Shown here: piece by piece, positions 13,413 to 20,750 of the stretch
Layout: each line of letters begins with the position of its first letter
Position numbering within the stretch: position 1 is the first letter of the stretch
NCBI RefSeq assembly: GCF_902506105.1
Contig: NZ_LR733304.1
Span: 930,001-994,000 of the forward strand
DNA length: 64,000 bases
Reading direction: 5' to 3'
Origin: Aeromicrobium sp. 9AM
Lineage (GTDB): Bacteria > Actinomycetota > Actinomycetes > Propionibacteriales > Nocardioidaceae
Program-made: the position numbers and the translations under genes
Notes under the pieces: model-generated
Database searches by the model: none
Seen by the model: only the letters and a program-made list of their open reading frames with translations
Told to the model about the DNA's origin: nothing

Positions 13413-13916
13413 ATGCGGTGGGACAGGTTGTTCGAGGATCTCGAGGCGCAGGCGGCGGATCTGGAGCTCGACGAGCGAGACGCACTGGTCGATGAGCTGC
13501 GGGACGGCGACTGGGCCCAGACGTCATGGCGGCACCTGCTCGGCGGCCGTGTCGTGCTGGCGGTCCGGGGAGCCGACCGGGTCGAGGGTGACGTCGCGCT
13601 GGTCAACGAACGCCTGGTGCACCTGCGCGGCGACGCGATGGACCACGTGGTCAACGCCGGCGCCGTGATGGGCATCCACTCGAGCGAGCGACGCGCCGAC
13701 TCCGCCACGGCGGTGGGGGACGCGCTGGGCTGGGGGCAGGTGTTCCGCGCCCTGCGTGAGGCGGGGGAGGAGGTTCGCGTGCGGCTCGTCGACGGGACGG
13801 TACGCGACGGTGAGGTCGTGGTCGCCGGACGTGACTTCGTACGCCTGAGGGCCGGGTCAGGGCGCGATCAGGTGCTGCCGTTCGACGCGATCGCGGTGGT
13901 CAGCGGTCGGACGTGA
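13413..13916 (+). CDS. Conserved actinobacterial protein of unknown function
   Basis: 167-residue acidic, soluble protein. The N-terminal third (FEDLEAQAADLELDERDALVDELRDG) is probably helical; the rest is beta-rich with repeated hydrophobic-charged strands (VRLVDGTVRDGEVVVAGRDFVRLR). No catalytic motif is recognised. Homologues occur in the same neighbourhood in related actinomycetes, from memory. Its 3' end overlaps the convergent HTH gene by 17 bases. Confidence 0.75.
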   Translation: MRWDRLFEDLEAQAADLELDERDALVDELRDGDWAQTSWRHLLGGRVVLAVRGADRVEGDVALVNERLVHLRGDAMDHVVNAGAVMGIHSSERRADSATAVGDALGWGQVFRALREAGEEVRVRLVDGTVRDGEVVVAGRDFVRLRAGSGRDQVLPFDAIAVVSGRT

Positions 13917-14142
13917 CGTCGTCGCTGGGCGCGAGGTGCTCGTCGGGGGCGTCGGCGCGGGCGTACTGGCGCGCGATGTAGTCCTCGAGCTGGTCGTTCT
14001 CGATGCGCCACTGGCCGCGTCCGCCGATCTGGATGCCCCGCAGGTCGCCGGAGCGAACGAGCGCGTACACCTGACGCACGGTGACGTTGAGGATGTCTGC
14101 GACATCGGCCAGCGTGAGGAACCGCGGGCTGGTGGGTGGCAT
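13900..14142 (-). CDS. Small excisionase/BldC-type helix-turn-helix protein
   Basis: 80-residue MerR-superfamily winged HTH without an effector domain. The core FLTLADVADILNVTVRQVYALV, then GDLRGIQIGGRGQWRI and the helix DQLEDYIARQYA, match excisionase/BldC-like proteins (Pfam HTH_17 type). It is likely a transcription factor rather than an excisionase, since it lies outside the prophage. It is divergent from the CpaB-like gene and may control that promoter and the repeats at 13311-13370; both are inferences. Confidence 0.85.
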   Translation of the reverse strand: MPPTSPRFLTLADVADILNVTVRQVYALVRSGDLRGIQIGGRGQWRIENDQLEDYIARQYARADAPDEHLAPSDDVTSDR

Positions 14143-14251
14143 GGCTCCAGTTTCCCATGACTGGGTGTCAGCGTCGTCGCAGGCTCGGCTCTCCTGTGGA
14201 CAACCTCGAGGGGGTATGGACGAATGCTGCCCGAGTCTGTACAACCGTTGC

Positions 14252-14914
14252 ATGACGAACTGGCGGGGGCCTGGGGGATCAGGCAGGACAGCAGCGCAGC
14301 GCTTGCGCATCCGACCGTGGCGGGACCCACGACTCCTGATCGGGCTGCTGCTCGTGCTGGGGGCGACGATCCTCGGCGCCCGCCTCGCGGCCGCCAGCGA
14401 CGACACGGTCGAGTACTGGACCGTCAGGTCCGACGTGGCGCCGGGCGACCCGGTCAGCCGCGACTCGCTCCAGGCGACGCGCGTACGCCTGTCGTCGGCG
14501 ACCAAGGGTGCCTACCTGCGCACCGACGAGGAGTTCGCGGCGCCACTGGACGAGCTGGTCTGGGCGCACGGCGTCGCCGCCGGATCGCTGGTCGGCAAGG
14601 ACTCGCTCGTGAGCCGGTCCAGCACGACCCGCAGCCAGCTGCCCCTCAGCGTCGCCGAGGGCGCGGCGCCGGCGGACCTCGACCGCGGCGACCTCGTCGA
14701 CGTCTGGGTGGGGCCGGGCCCCGGCGACGAGCCGGTGGGCAAGGCCAGGCTCGTGCTCGAGTCCGTGCGGGTCATCGAGTCGGGCGACGAGGCGGCCGCC
14801 GCGAGCGGCTCGCTGGCGCAGACCGTCCTCGTGGACGTCGACGAGTCCCAGCTCCGGGGATCGGTCGTCAGCACCGTGGCGGCCGGCCACGTGACGCTCG
14901 TCAGGGTGGCCTGA
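14252..14914 (+). CDS. SAF-domain (CpaB/RcpC-like) membrane protein
   Basis: 220-residue protein with one N-terminal membrane helix (about 28-46) followed by a SAF domain (about 50-115; VRSDVAPGDPVSRDSLQATRVRL) and an RcpC/CpaB-like region. In Flp/Tad pilus systems CpaB works in the periplasmic/cell-wall part of the assembly machine. The stop overlaps the start of the CpaE-like gene by one base (TGATG), pointing to one operon now cut by the prophage. Confidence 0.82.
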   Translation: MTNWRGPGGSGRTAAQRLRIRPWRDPRLLIGLLLVLGATILGARLAAASDDTVEYWTVRSDVAPGDPVSRDSLQATRVRLSSATKGAYLRTDEEFAAPLDELVWAHGVAAGSLVGKDSLVSRSSTTRSQLPLSVAEGAAPADLDRGDLVDVWVGPGPGDEPVGKARLVLESVRVIESGDEAAAASGSLAQTVLVDVDESQLRGSVVSTVAAGHVTLVRVA

Positions 14915-15444
14915 TGGACGTCGTCCTGGCGGCGGGAGGCGCACCGTGGGAGGCGGCGGCGATCCGCGAGATCGAGGGTTCCTCGCAGCTTCGCCTCGTA
15001 CGCCGTTGCGTGGACGTCGCCGACCTCCTCGCGGTCGCCGAGACCGATCTCGCGGCCGCCGCCCTGGTCACCGCCGACCTGACGGGCCTGGACGCCGACG
15101 CCGTCTATCGCCTCGAGCACGCCGGCGTACGTGTGGCTGCGGTCGAGGCGGACGACGCGCTGTGCCGTGCCCTGGGCATCGAGCGCACGCTGCTCCTCGG
15201 GTCCTTGGACGTCGTGGCGCGTGATGCCCCCGCGCCACGTCACGCGCCCGAGGAGGAGCGGGCCCCACTGATCGCGGTCTGGGGGCCGGCGGGCGCGCCC
15301 GGTCGCAGCACCGTCGCACTGGGGCTGGCTTCGGCCGCGGCGGCACGCGGCAGCGACACCGTGCTGGTTGACGCCGACACCTACGGCGGATCGCTCGGGC
15401 AGGCACTGTCGGTGCTCGACGACGTGTGCCTGCAAAGGGCATGA
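14914..15444 (+). pseudogene. CpaE/MinD-like ATPase, N-terminal half, interrupted by prophage
   Basis: N-terminal 168 codons of a Flp pilus-type CpaE ATPase, followed by 8 phage-derived codons and a stop. It contains the receiver-like N-terminal domain, a P-loop variant (GPAGAPGRST, about 129-138) and the switch region VLVDADTYGG. The gene breaks at ALSVLDDV inside the 9-bp att core at 15417-15425. The other half is at 53356-54000 in the matching frame. The half protein lacks the Walker B part and is probably inactive. Confidence 0.9.
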
Positions 15445-15446
15445 CG
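15417..15446. other. attL: att core plus attP half-arm
   Basis: Core CGACGACGT at 15417-15425, preceded by chromosomal cpaE sequence. On the phage side lies AAAGGGCATGACG (15434-15446), which is an imperfect reverse complement of the arm CGTGACGCCCTTT at attR. Confidence 0.88.
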
Positions 15447-15450
15447 AAAA

Positions 15451-15475
15451 GCCCCCACCCGGGAGGGGTGGGGGC
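15451..15475 (-). terminator. Terminator of the prophage late operon
   Basis: Stem GCCCCCACCC / GGGTGGGGGC with a short loop; on the minus strand it is followed by TTTT. It ends the leftward late transcript just before attL and may shield the chromosomal gene from phage transcription. Confidence 0.75.
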
Positions 15476-15501
15476 GTTCGTCCCGAGGAGCTCGGTCGAG
15501 C

Positions 15502-15603
15502 TCAGGGTCTGCGGTGGATCCGCGCGCGGGTCAGGTCGGCGAGGTCGTCGAGTCGGAAGAGCACGACGTAGAAGCCGACCATGCCGCGCACGAACCCAAG
15601 CAT
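15502..15603 (-). CDS. Small membrane-like phage peptide (33 aa)
   Basis: Starts ATG two bases after the holin stop and encodes MLGFVRGMVGFYVVLFRLDD followed by a basic tail ending RIHRRP. One short hydrophobic segment (about 3-16) and positive C-terminus. It is the last gene of the lysis cassette. The role is unknown; a holin modulator or lysis accessory peptide is possible. Confidence 0.55.
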   Translation of the reverse strand: MLGFVRGMVGFYVVLFRLDDLADLTRARIHRRP

Positions 15604-15605
15604 GG

Positions 15606-15830
15606 TCAGTCGACCAGCGAGGGGCTGTCGTCGCCGACGTAGCCGGAGCCGATCGACGTGAGGAGGGACACGATGCCGGCGAGCCCGGCGACGGAGCCGA
15701 CGGTGGACCAGTCGACGTTGAGGATCCCGAAGCCGTCGCCGACGAGGAGGGCGGCCGCGGACTGGGCGACGGTCTTGATCGCGCGCTCGGCCGCGTCCTT
15801 CAGGAACGACTTGGTGAAGATGGTGGACAT
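15606..15830 (-). CDS. Phage holin (r1t-type)
   Basis: 74-residue protein resembling the Lactococcus phage r1t holin family common in actinophages. Two hydrophobic stretches (about 20-35 and 44-60; AAALLVGDGFGILNV and VGSVAGLAGIVSLLTSI) separated by VDWSTV, with a charged N-terminus. It should form the membrane lesion that releases the endolysin encoded directly upstream. Confidence 0.82.
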   Translation of the reverse strand: MSTIFTKSFLKDAAERAIKTVAQSAAALLVGDGFGILNVDWSTVGSVAGLAGIVSLLTSIGSGYVGDDSPSLVD

Positions 15831-15856
15831 GATGGTGCTCCTTCGGTTGTGAGGGT

Positions 15857-17065
15857 TCAGCGCTTGCCGATGTCGGCGAAGATGTCGAGGTGGTCGCTGA
15901 GGTCAGCGGTCGTGGTGCGGACCCGGAAGCGGGCGACGGGGCGCTTGCGCTGGGCGAGGATCAGGTCGATGCGCTTGCCCTTGGTCGGCTTGGCGAACCA
16001 GCCGACGAACGTGCGCCAGGCACTGTTCTCCGAGGAGTACGCCGTGGCGGCGGTGTCGAAGAAACCAGCTGGCTCGAACGCCTCGTGCAGGACCCGGCTG
16101 TCGCTGTTGGTGTCGAGCACGGGGAACACACGGTCTTCGGGGACGTCCTTCGCCCTGGCGTAGGCCAGGACCTGTGACAGGAACGACCGGGCCTGCTTGA
16201 CCTGGGTCGTGCCGGTGAGGTCCTCGTTCTCGAGCTGGGTGACCGCGACGATCGCCGGGTTCGGGTTGTCGGTCGGCCGGATGACCGCCATGAACGCGAC
16301 CTTGTTGTCGCCACCGAGATCGGGGGAGAGGTTGAACACGACGCCGGCGTCGACGGCGACGTGCTTGAGGACGAACAGGTGCCGGCCCATGTTGCCGCCG
16401 GCGTGCTTGTAGCCGATCGCGGACATCCGCTTCTTGAAGTCGTCGACCTTGCCGTTGGGGAGCTCGATGACGGCGACGACCGCGCGACCGACGGTCTTGA
16501 TGTCGGCGATGGTCTTGACGATGCGGGCGTGCCAGGTGTCGATGCCGTGGTCGTTGAACCCGGCAAGGTTGCGCAGGTCGATGCCGAACCAGAGGTCGGG
16601 CTTCGACGTGGGCCGTGGGGGCACGGGGATCGCGACCGGGGTGGAGTAGTTGATGACCGCCCAGGGGTCCTCGTAGCGGTCGTACCGGTTGGCGTAGCCG
16701 ACCTGCACGTGCAGGTGGGGACCGGTGCTGTTGCCGGAGTAGCGCTGGCCGGCGCGGCCGCCGGAGGTGCCGAGCTTCTGCCCGGCCTTGACCCTCTGCC
16801 CGACGGAGACGTTCTCGGTCTTGAGGTGGCCGTAGAGGACCCACTTCGTCTTGCCCTTGAACGTGGACTTGACGATGACGTGCTGGCCGTACGCGGGGCC
16901 CCAGCCGCCGTAGCCGGCGTGGGTGACGGTGCCGTCGAGGCAGGAGCGGACCTCGTGCCCCTCGCGGCCGTCGGAGAAGTCGACGCCCTTGTGGATGATG
17001 CCGTTGGAGTAGCGGCGCCCGTAGGCGAACGAGACTCCGACTGAGCTGCCGATGGGTCGGACCAT
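15857..17065 (-). CDS. Endolysin: M23 peptidase fused to a DNase I-like (EEP) domain
   Basis: 402-residue lysin. The N-terminal domain (about 1-145) is an M23 peptidase with zinc/catalytic residues H25 and D29 (HKGVD), H80 (YGH) and H117/H119 (PHLHV), expected to cut peptide cross-links in the cell wall. The C-terminal domain (about 156-402) has the layout of the endonuclease/exonuclease/phosphatase superfamily: VIELPNGK (E201), VTQLENED, LDTNSD (D318, N320), KRIDLILAQ and SDHLDI (D391, H392). Some catalytic positions are altered, so nuclease activity is uncertain. Start 17065 follows AGGAG. Confidence 0.85.
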   Translation of the reverse strand: MVRPIGSSVGVSFAYGRRYSNGIIHKGVDFSDGREGHEVRSCLDGTVTHAGYGGWGPAYGQHVIVKSTFKGKTKWVLYGHLKTENVSVGQRVKAGQKLGTSGGRAGQRYSGNSTGPHLHVQVGYANRYDRYEDPWAVINYSTPVAIPVPPRPTSKPDLWFGIDLRNLAGFNDHGIDTWHARIVKTIADIKTVGRAVVAVIELPNGKVDDFKKRMSAIGYKHAGGNMGRHLFVLKHVAVDAGVVFNLSPDLGGDNKVAFMAVIRPTDNPNPAIVAVTQLENEDLTGTTQVKQARSFLSQVLAYARAKDVPEDRVFPVLDTNSDSRVLHEAFEPAGFFDTAATAYSSENSAWRTFVGWFAKPTKGKRIDLILAQRKRPVARFRVRTTTADLSDHLDIFADIGKR

Positions 17066-17136
17066 GGTGATCTCCTGGCTGTGAGGGGTCGACGAGGGAC
17101 CCGCGGCGAGGGCGGGCGTGAACGATGGGGGCGGTG

Positions 17137-17691
17137 CTACTCGGGCGGCAGGACGATGCGGCACGGGCCGTCGACGGTCTGCGTCGTGTCGTCGCTGTAG
17201 GTGATGAGCCACGTGCCGTCGCTTTGGCAGCTGGTGCTGGTGATACTGCGACCGTCTTTGCCGTCAGTCCCGTCCTTGCCCGCAGATCCGGCGGGCCCAA
17301 CGGCGCCCTGCGGCCCGGTGACCGAGTCGCCCGGCGGACCGGTGATCGACTCACCTGGCGGACCGGTGATGCTGCGACCGTCTCGGCCGTCGCGTCCGGC
17401 CGGGCCGGGCACCGGGACGTAGGGATTGTCCAGGGTCGTGCTTGGCTTGGTGGGCACGCTGACGGCTGGTGTGCCGCCGAGTTGCTTGACCTGGGCCTCG
17501 AGCACCTTGGCCCGACTGACGGCGTCGGCGGCTGTCGCCGAGCTCGAGCTGGCGTGATCCTCGGCCGTGTCGAGCCGGTCAGAGAGTCCGTTGACGACGG
17601 TGAAGATGGCGTAGAAGCACACGGCCGCGATCGCGAGGATGACTGCGAGGGCGATGTGGCGGAGGCGGATCGACTTGCTGGGGTTCATCAT
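17137..17691 (-). CDS. Collagen-like repeat membrane protein
   Basis: 184-residue protein with an N-terminal membrane helix (about 13-33), a helical coiled-coil-like segment (about 37-68) and then collagen-type Gly-X-Y repeats (about 93-145, for example GPAGRDGRDGRSITGPPGES). A short C-terminal domain has two cysteines. It sits between the endolysin and the XhlA-like gene. Collagen-like phage proteins usually form trimeric fibres; attachment to lysis membranes or virions is open. ATG 17691 overlaps the upstream stop. Confidence 0.75.
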   Translation of the reverse strand: MMNPSKSIRLRHIALAVILAIAAVCFYAIFTVVNGLSDRLDTAEDHASSSSATAADAVSRAKVLEAQVKQLGGTPAVSVPTKPSTTLDNPYVPVPGPAGRDGRDGRSITGPPGESITGPPGDSVTGPQGAVGPAGSAGKDGTDGKDGRSITSTSCQSDGTWLITYSDDTTQTVDGPCRIVLPPE

Positions 17692-17954
17692 CGGCTCACC
17701 TGCTGGGAGACGTAGAGGAGGATGAAGCTGGTCACGAGTGGCAGTATCAGCGAGGCGACCAGAACGCGGTCGCGCCACCGCATGGATTCCTTGATTTCGG
17801 CGACGTCCTTGGTGACTTCCGCGACGTCCTTCTGATCGGCCTGGCGCTGGGCGTCGTAAACGTCTTTGCGCACGAGCTCGTCACGGAGCTTGTCGATCGA
17901 GCTGCGGAGTTCGTTGACGACGCGGATCAGCTGGCCTTCTCCCTCGGCGGTCAT
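17688..17954 (-). CDS. XhlA-like holin accessory protein
   Basis: 88-residue protein with a charged, coiled-coil-prone N-terminal half (LIRVVNELRSSIDKLRDELV ... DVAEIKESM) and one C-terminal membrane helix (about 64-84, VLVASLILPLVTSFILLYV). This layout fits hemolysin XhlA-type proteins that work with holins. It overlaps the tail protein stop (TGATGA). Confidence 0.7.
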   Translation of the reverse strand: MTAEGEGQLIRVVNELRSSIDKLRDELVRKDVYDAQRQADQKDVAEVTKDVAEIKESMRWRDRVLVASLILPLVTSFILLYVSQQVSR

Positions 17955-20383
17955 CAGGCGGGCTTGACCTGGATGCGGGGGCGGCCGTCGGTCGTGCTGA
18001 CAAGGCTTGACGGGGTGGCTGGGAGGGATGCCTGCCCGGTCTGGTTCCATCCCGCGCGCTGCGTCTCAGCGATGGCGCCGGCACCGATCCAGGGAGCGAT
18101 CCCTGCGTTGGATCCTGCGTGGCAGGAAATAGCGGGTCCGCCACCGATCGCGACTGCGGCCAGCCAGTACATGCCGCCTGCGACGGGTTGGGCCAACCCA
18201 GTCAGGGCCTTGGTGCCTGAGGATGTGGTGGCCACGTTGCCGAAGTTGCGGATCAGCGCTCCTGGTCCTCCGGGTGCGTTGGCGTACAGGCCGAGGTGGA
18301 CTGCGGATGCGGCTGCCAGTGTGGCCACGTTGATCGCGACTTCGGTGATCGTGGTTCCTCGGGGGATCGTGATGGGCACGTAGTAGACGGTGCCCGCGGT
18401 CATGGTGAGGTTCGCAATGTTGAACCCGACGTACTGCGACTCGTAGTACCGGGTGTTCAGCCACTTGGGAGTCTGCAGCGCGACGCCAGGGACGTTGGTG
18501 CGCAGCAGCAGGAAGACCCCAGACACTGTGGTGGTGACGACCTCAACGAAGTCGTACTGGGTGCCGAGGACGACGTTGGTCTGCCCGTCGATGGTGCCGA
18601 CCACCGTGACCGCGTTGACCGATGAGTCGGTCTTCTTGATGAGGTACACCAGGCCCGCCGTGGTCGTCGCAGTCGGCGTGATGCTGATCGCGCCGGACGT
18701 CGCATCGCACAGCTGGACCTTGTTCGACGCGATCGTCAGGGTTGCCGTCGCGGTCTTGGTGGCAGGGATCTCCTGCAGCCGGTTGTAGATCAACAGGTCG
18801 GCCGTGGTGGTGCCCGTCAGTGTGGGGCTGATCTTGGGTGCCAGGAGAAGGTCGGCCGCAGCTCGAGCGTTGGCCTCGGCCTGCTCGGCGGCGATCGCGC
18901 GGGCAGTCTCCGCCGCGATCGCCGTGTTGTTCGTGTTCGACGCCAGCAGGGAAGCAAGAGCAGACGCCCGGTCACGCACCATACGGAGCAGGTCCTGGGC
19001 ACGCTGCAACATGCCAGCCTTGCCGGGGTGGTAACCGTCGTACGACAGGGTGCCCGGTGTCATCGTGGTCGGCGCCCACGACGCGTTGGAGAACTTCGCC
19101 ACAGCAGCCCGAACCGAGGGGACCAGCAGCGGGTAGTTCGCCCGCCAGATCGCCGCCTGTGCGGCGTTGATCGCCGTCCCAGCTGTGGGTGCCGGGGAGT
19201 CCATGACGTAGATATCAGGCGGGGCGACGACGGGCACGTGGTAGTAGGCCGGGATCATGTAGTCGACGCCGTTGACGCCGGCGTGCTTCAACCCGATGAC
19301 GTGACCGGCCCCGTTGATCGGGGCATCGACGGTGATCAGGGCGTACGCGGCGCCGACGGCGCCGCCGTCGTACCGTTCCCAGCTGGTGGGGGTCCACGTG
19401 AACTGGGACACCCCGTTGAGGAACACCTCGATGGGGGCGTTGCTGATCCCGGTGGCGGGGTCGAACTGGAGGACTGTGATGAACAGACGACCCGCCAGAG
19501 GACCCTCTTGCGCCGGCACCTTGGAGGCCATGTTGTACGTGGTGCCGGCGACGGCGGTGGCTGGGAACGCAACTGTGAGGTCGATGGGTGCTTTGGATGA
19601 CACGATCGCGCACACGGCCTCGTGCATGGCTGCCATCGCGTTGACGTACGCGGTGCCACCAGCGCCGGTGATGGGTGCTGGGATGCCCCCGGAGGCGTAG
19701 TGGCCCACATCGTTCATGAGGGTGTCGATGATGACGGGGCCTGTGCGTACGTCAGCTCCGGGCCACAGGGCGCCGGCGATGGGCGGCAACAGGCCCGGAC
19801 CTGTCGCGGCGGTCAGGAGGGACGACACGACGTAGTTGACGCGCATCGCGGACTGGCCGTAGGTGGTGACGCTGGCGGCGTCCAGTTCGGTCGCGGCGAC
19901 GCGGAAGTACATGTCAGCCAACGTGGGCACCACGATGGGTACGAGGTCGTCATCGGTCCACGAGTCGCCATAGACCGACACCGCTTCGCCGTTCCACGTC
20001 GCCTCGTTGACGTATGCGTGGTCCAGCGTTTCGCGCGACTCGGACTCCAGGTCCGACAGCACAACGTTCATCACCGCGTCGATGAAGTTGGCCGGGTTGG
20101 GCAGCGGGTCCGGAACCACGTCCAGAGAGGCGTACGTTGCAGAGCTGGTCGCCGGGATCAGCTTGATGACGCGGGTGCCGTCCGGCTCGACGAACGCGAA
20201 CTCCTGACCCTGCTCGAAGTCCATCACCATCGGCGGATTGGTCAACGGCACTTCGTCGAAGTCGGTGGTGACCCACCATGTGGAGTCCACGAATCCAGCT
20301 GACGGGGCGACACGCAGGTGCTCGCCGATGTACGGCTGCGACGAGCCGAACGCCAGGGCCAGGGTGACCGCGCAGTTGGTCAT
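17954..20383 (-). CDS. Tail/receptor-binding protein with SGNH hydrolase domain
   Basis: 809-residue virion protein at the distal end of the tail gene order. Residues about 130-470 carry an SGNH/GDSL hydrolase layout: GDSW with S141, MNDVGH with N224 (block III) and DGYHPGKAG with D449/H452 (block V), suggesting an esterase that trims cell-surface polymer during adsorption. An alanine-rich coiled coil (about 480-520) links it to beta-rich C-terminal receptor-binding domains. The substrate is unknown. Confidence 0.78.
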   Translation of the reverse strand: MTNCAVTLALAFGSSQPYIGEHLRVAPSAGFVDSTWWVTTDFDEVPLTNPPMVMDFEQGQEFAFVEPDGTRVIKLIPATSSATYASLDVVPDPLPNPANFIDAVMNVVLSDLESESRETLDHAYVNEATWNGEAVSVYGDSWTDDDLVPIVVPTLADMYFRVAATELDAASVTTYGQSAMRVNYVVSSLLTAATGPGLLPPIAGALWPGADVRTGPVIIDTLMNDVGHYASGGIPAPITGAGGTAYVNAMAAMHEAVCAIVSSKAPIDLTVAFPATAVAGTTYNMASKVPAQEGPLAGRLFITVLQFDPATGISNAPIEVFLNGVSQFTWTPTSWERYDGGAVGAAYALITVDAPINGAGHVIGLKHAGVNGVDYMIPAYYHVPVVAPPDIYVMDSPAPTAGTAINAAQAAIWRANYPLLVPSVRAAVAKFSNASWAPTTMTPGTLSYDGYHPGKAGMLQRAQDLLRMVRDRASALASLLASNTNNTAIAAETARAIAAEQAEANARAAADLLLAPKISPTLTGTTTADLLIYNRLQEIPATKTATATLTIASNKVQLCDATSGAISITPTATTTAGLVYLIKKTDSSVNAVTVVGTIDGQTNVVLGTQYDFVEVVTTTVSGVFLLLRTNVPGVALQTPKWLNTRYYESQYVGFNIANLTMTAGTVYYVPITIPRGTTITEVAINVATLAAASAVHLGLYANAPGGPGALIRNFGNVATTSSGTKALTGLAQPVAGGMYWLAAVAIGGGPAISCHAGSNAGIAPWIGAGAIAETQRAGWNQTGQASLPATPSSLVSTTDGRPRIQVKPA

Positions 20384-20385
20384 GT

Positions 20386-20742
20386 CTAGACCGACTTCGG
20401 TCCAGCAGTCCAGGAGTACGAGACCGTCTGACCCGTACCCGAAGTTGACCCGACTCGGACAGTGAACCCGGTCTCGGATGCGCTCGCCGCCAGCGCGAAG
20501 CGGTTGCCGACGTTCGATGTGCCGGTCGCCGAGCAGGTGACGACCACATCGGTTCCAGGAGGGAATGCGGTGGGGAACGTCACCGTGGCCGAGTTGGTTA
20601 CAGGGGCGGCAGGCGTACCAGTCCCAGACGTCGCGAGCGTTCCGGCGCCGCGCTGGTTCATCGCCGCGGCTGCTTCGACGACCTCGTTGAGGATGTCCTC
20701 CAGCGGTGTCAGCGGGTCGAGGTCGGTGAACGGGTACGGCAT
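20386..20742 (-). CDS. Small phage tail-tip protein
   Basis: 118-residue protein, short helical N-terminus (PLEDILNEVVEAAAAMNQRG) then a Thr/Ser/Gly-rich beta domain (VVVTCSATGTSNVG ... VSYSWTAGP). Such small beta-sandwich proteins lie between baseplate and fibre genes in actinophages. No enzymatic motif is seen. Confidence 0.65.
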   Translation of the reverse strand: MPYPFTDLDPLTPLEDILNEVVEAAAAMNQRGAGTLATSGTGTPAAPVTNSATVTFPTAFPPGTDVVVTCSATGTSNVGNRFALAASASETGFTVRVGSTSGTGQTVSYSWTAGPKSV

Positions 20743-20750
20743 GTCGGCTC

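Noticed and set aside
13900..14142. Phage excisionase (Xis)
   Set aside because: It lies outside the prophage next to conserved chromosomal genes; serine-integrase phages use a different directionality factor, present at 46942-48015.
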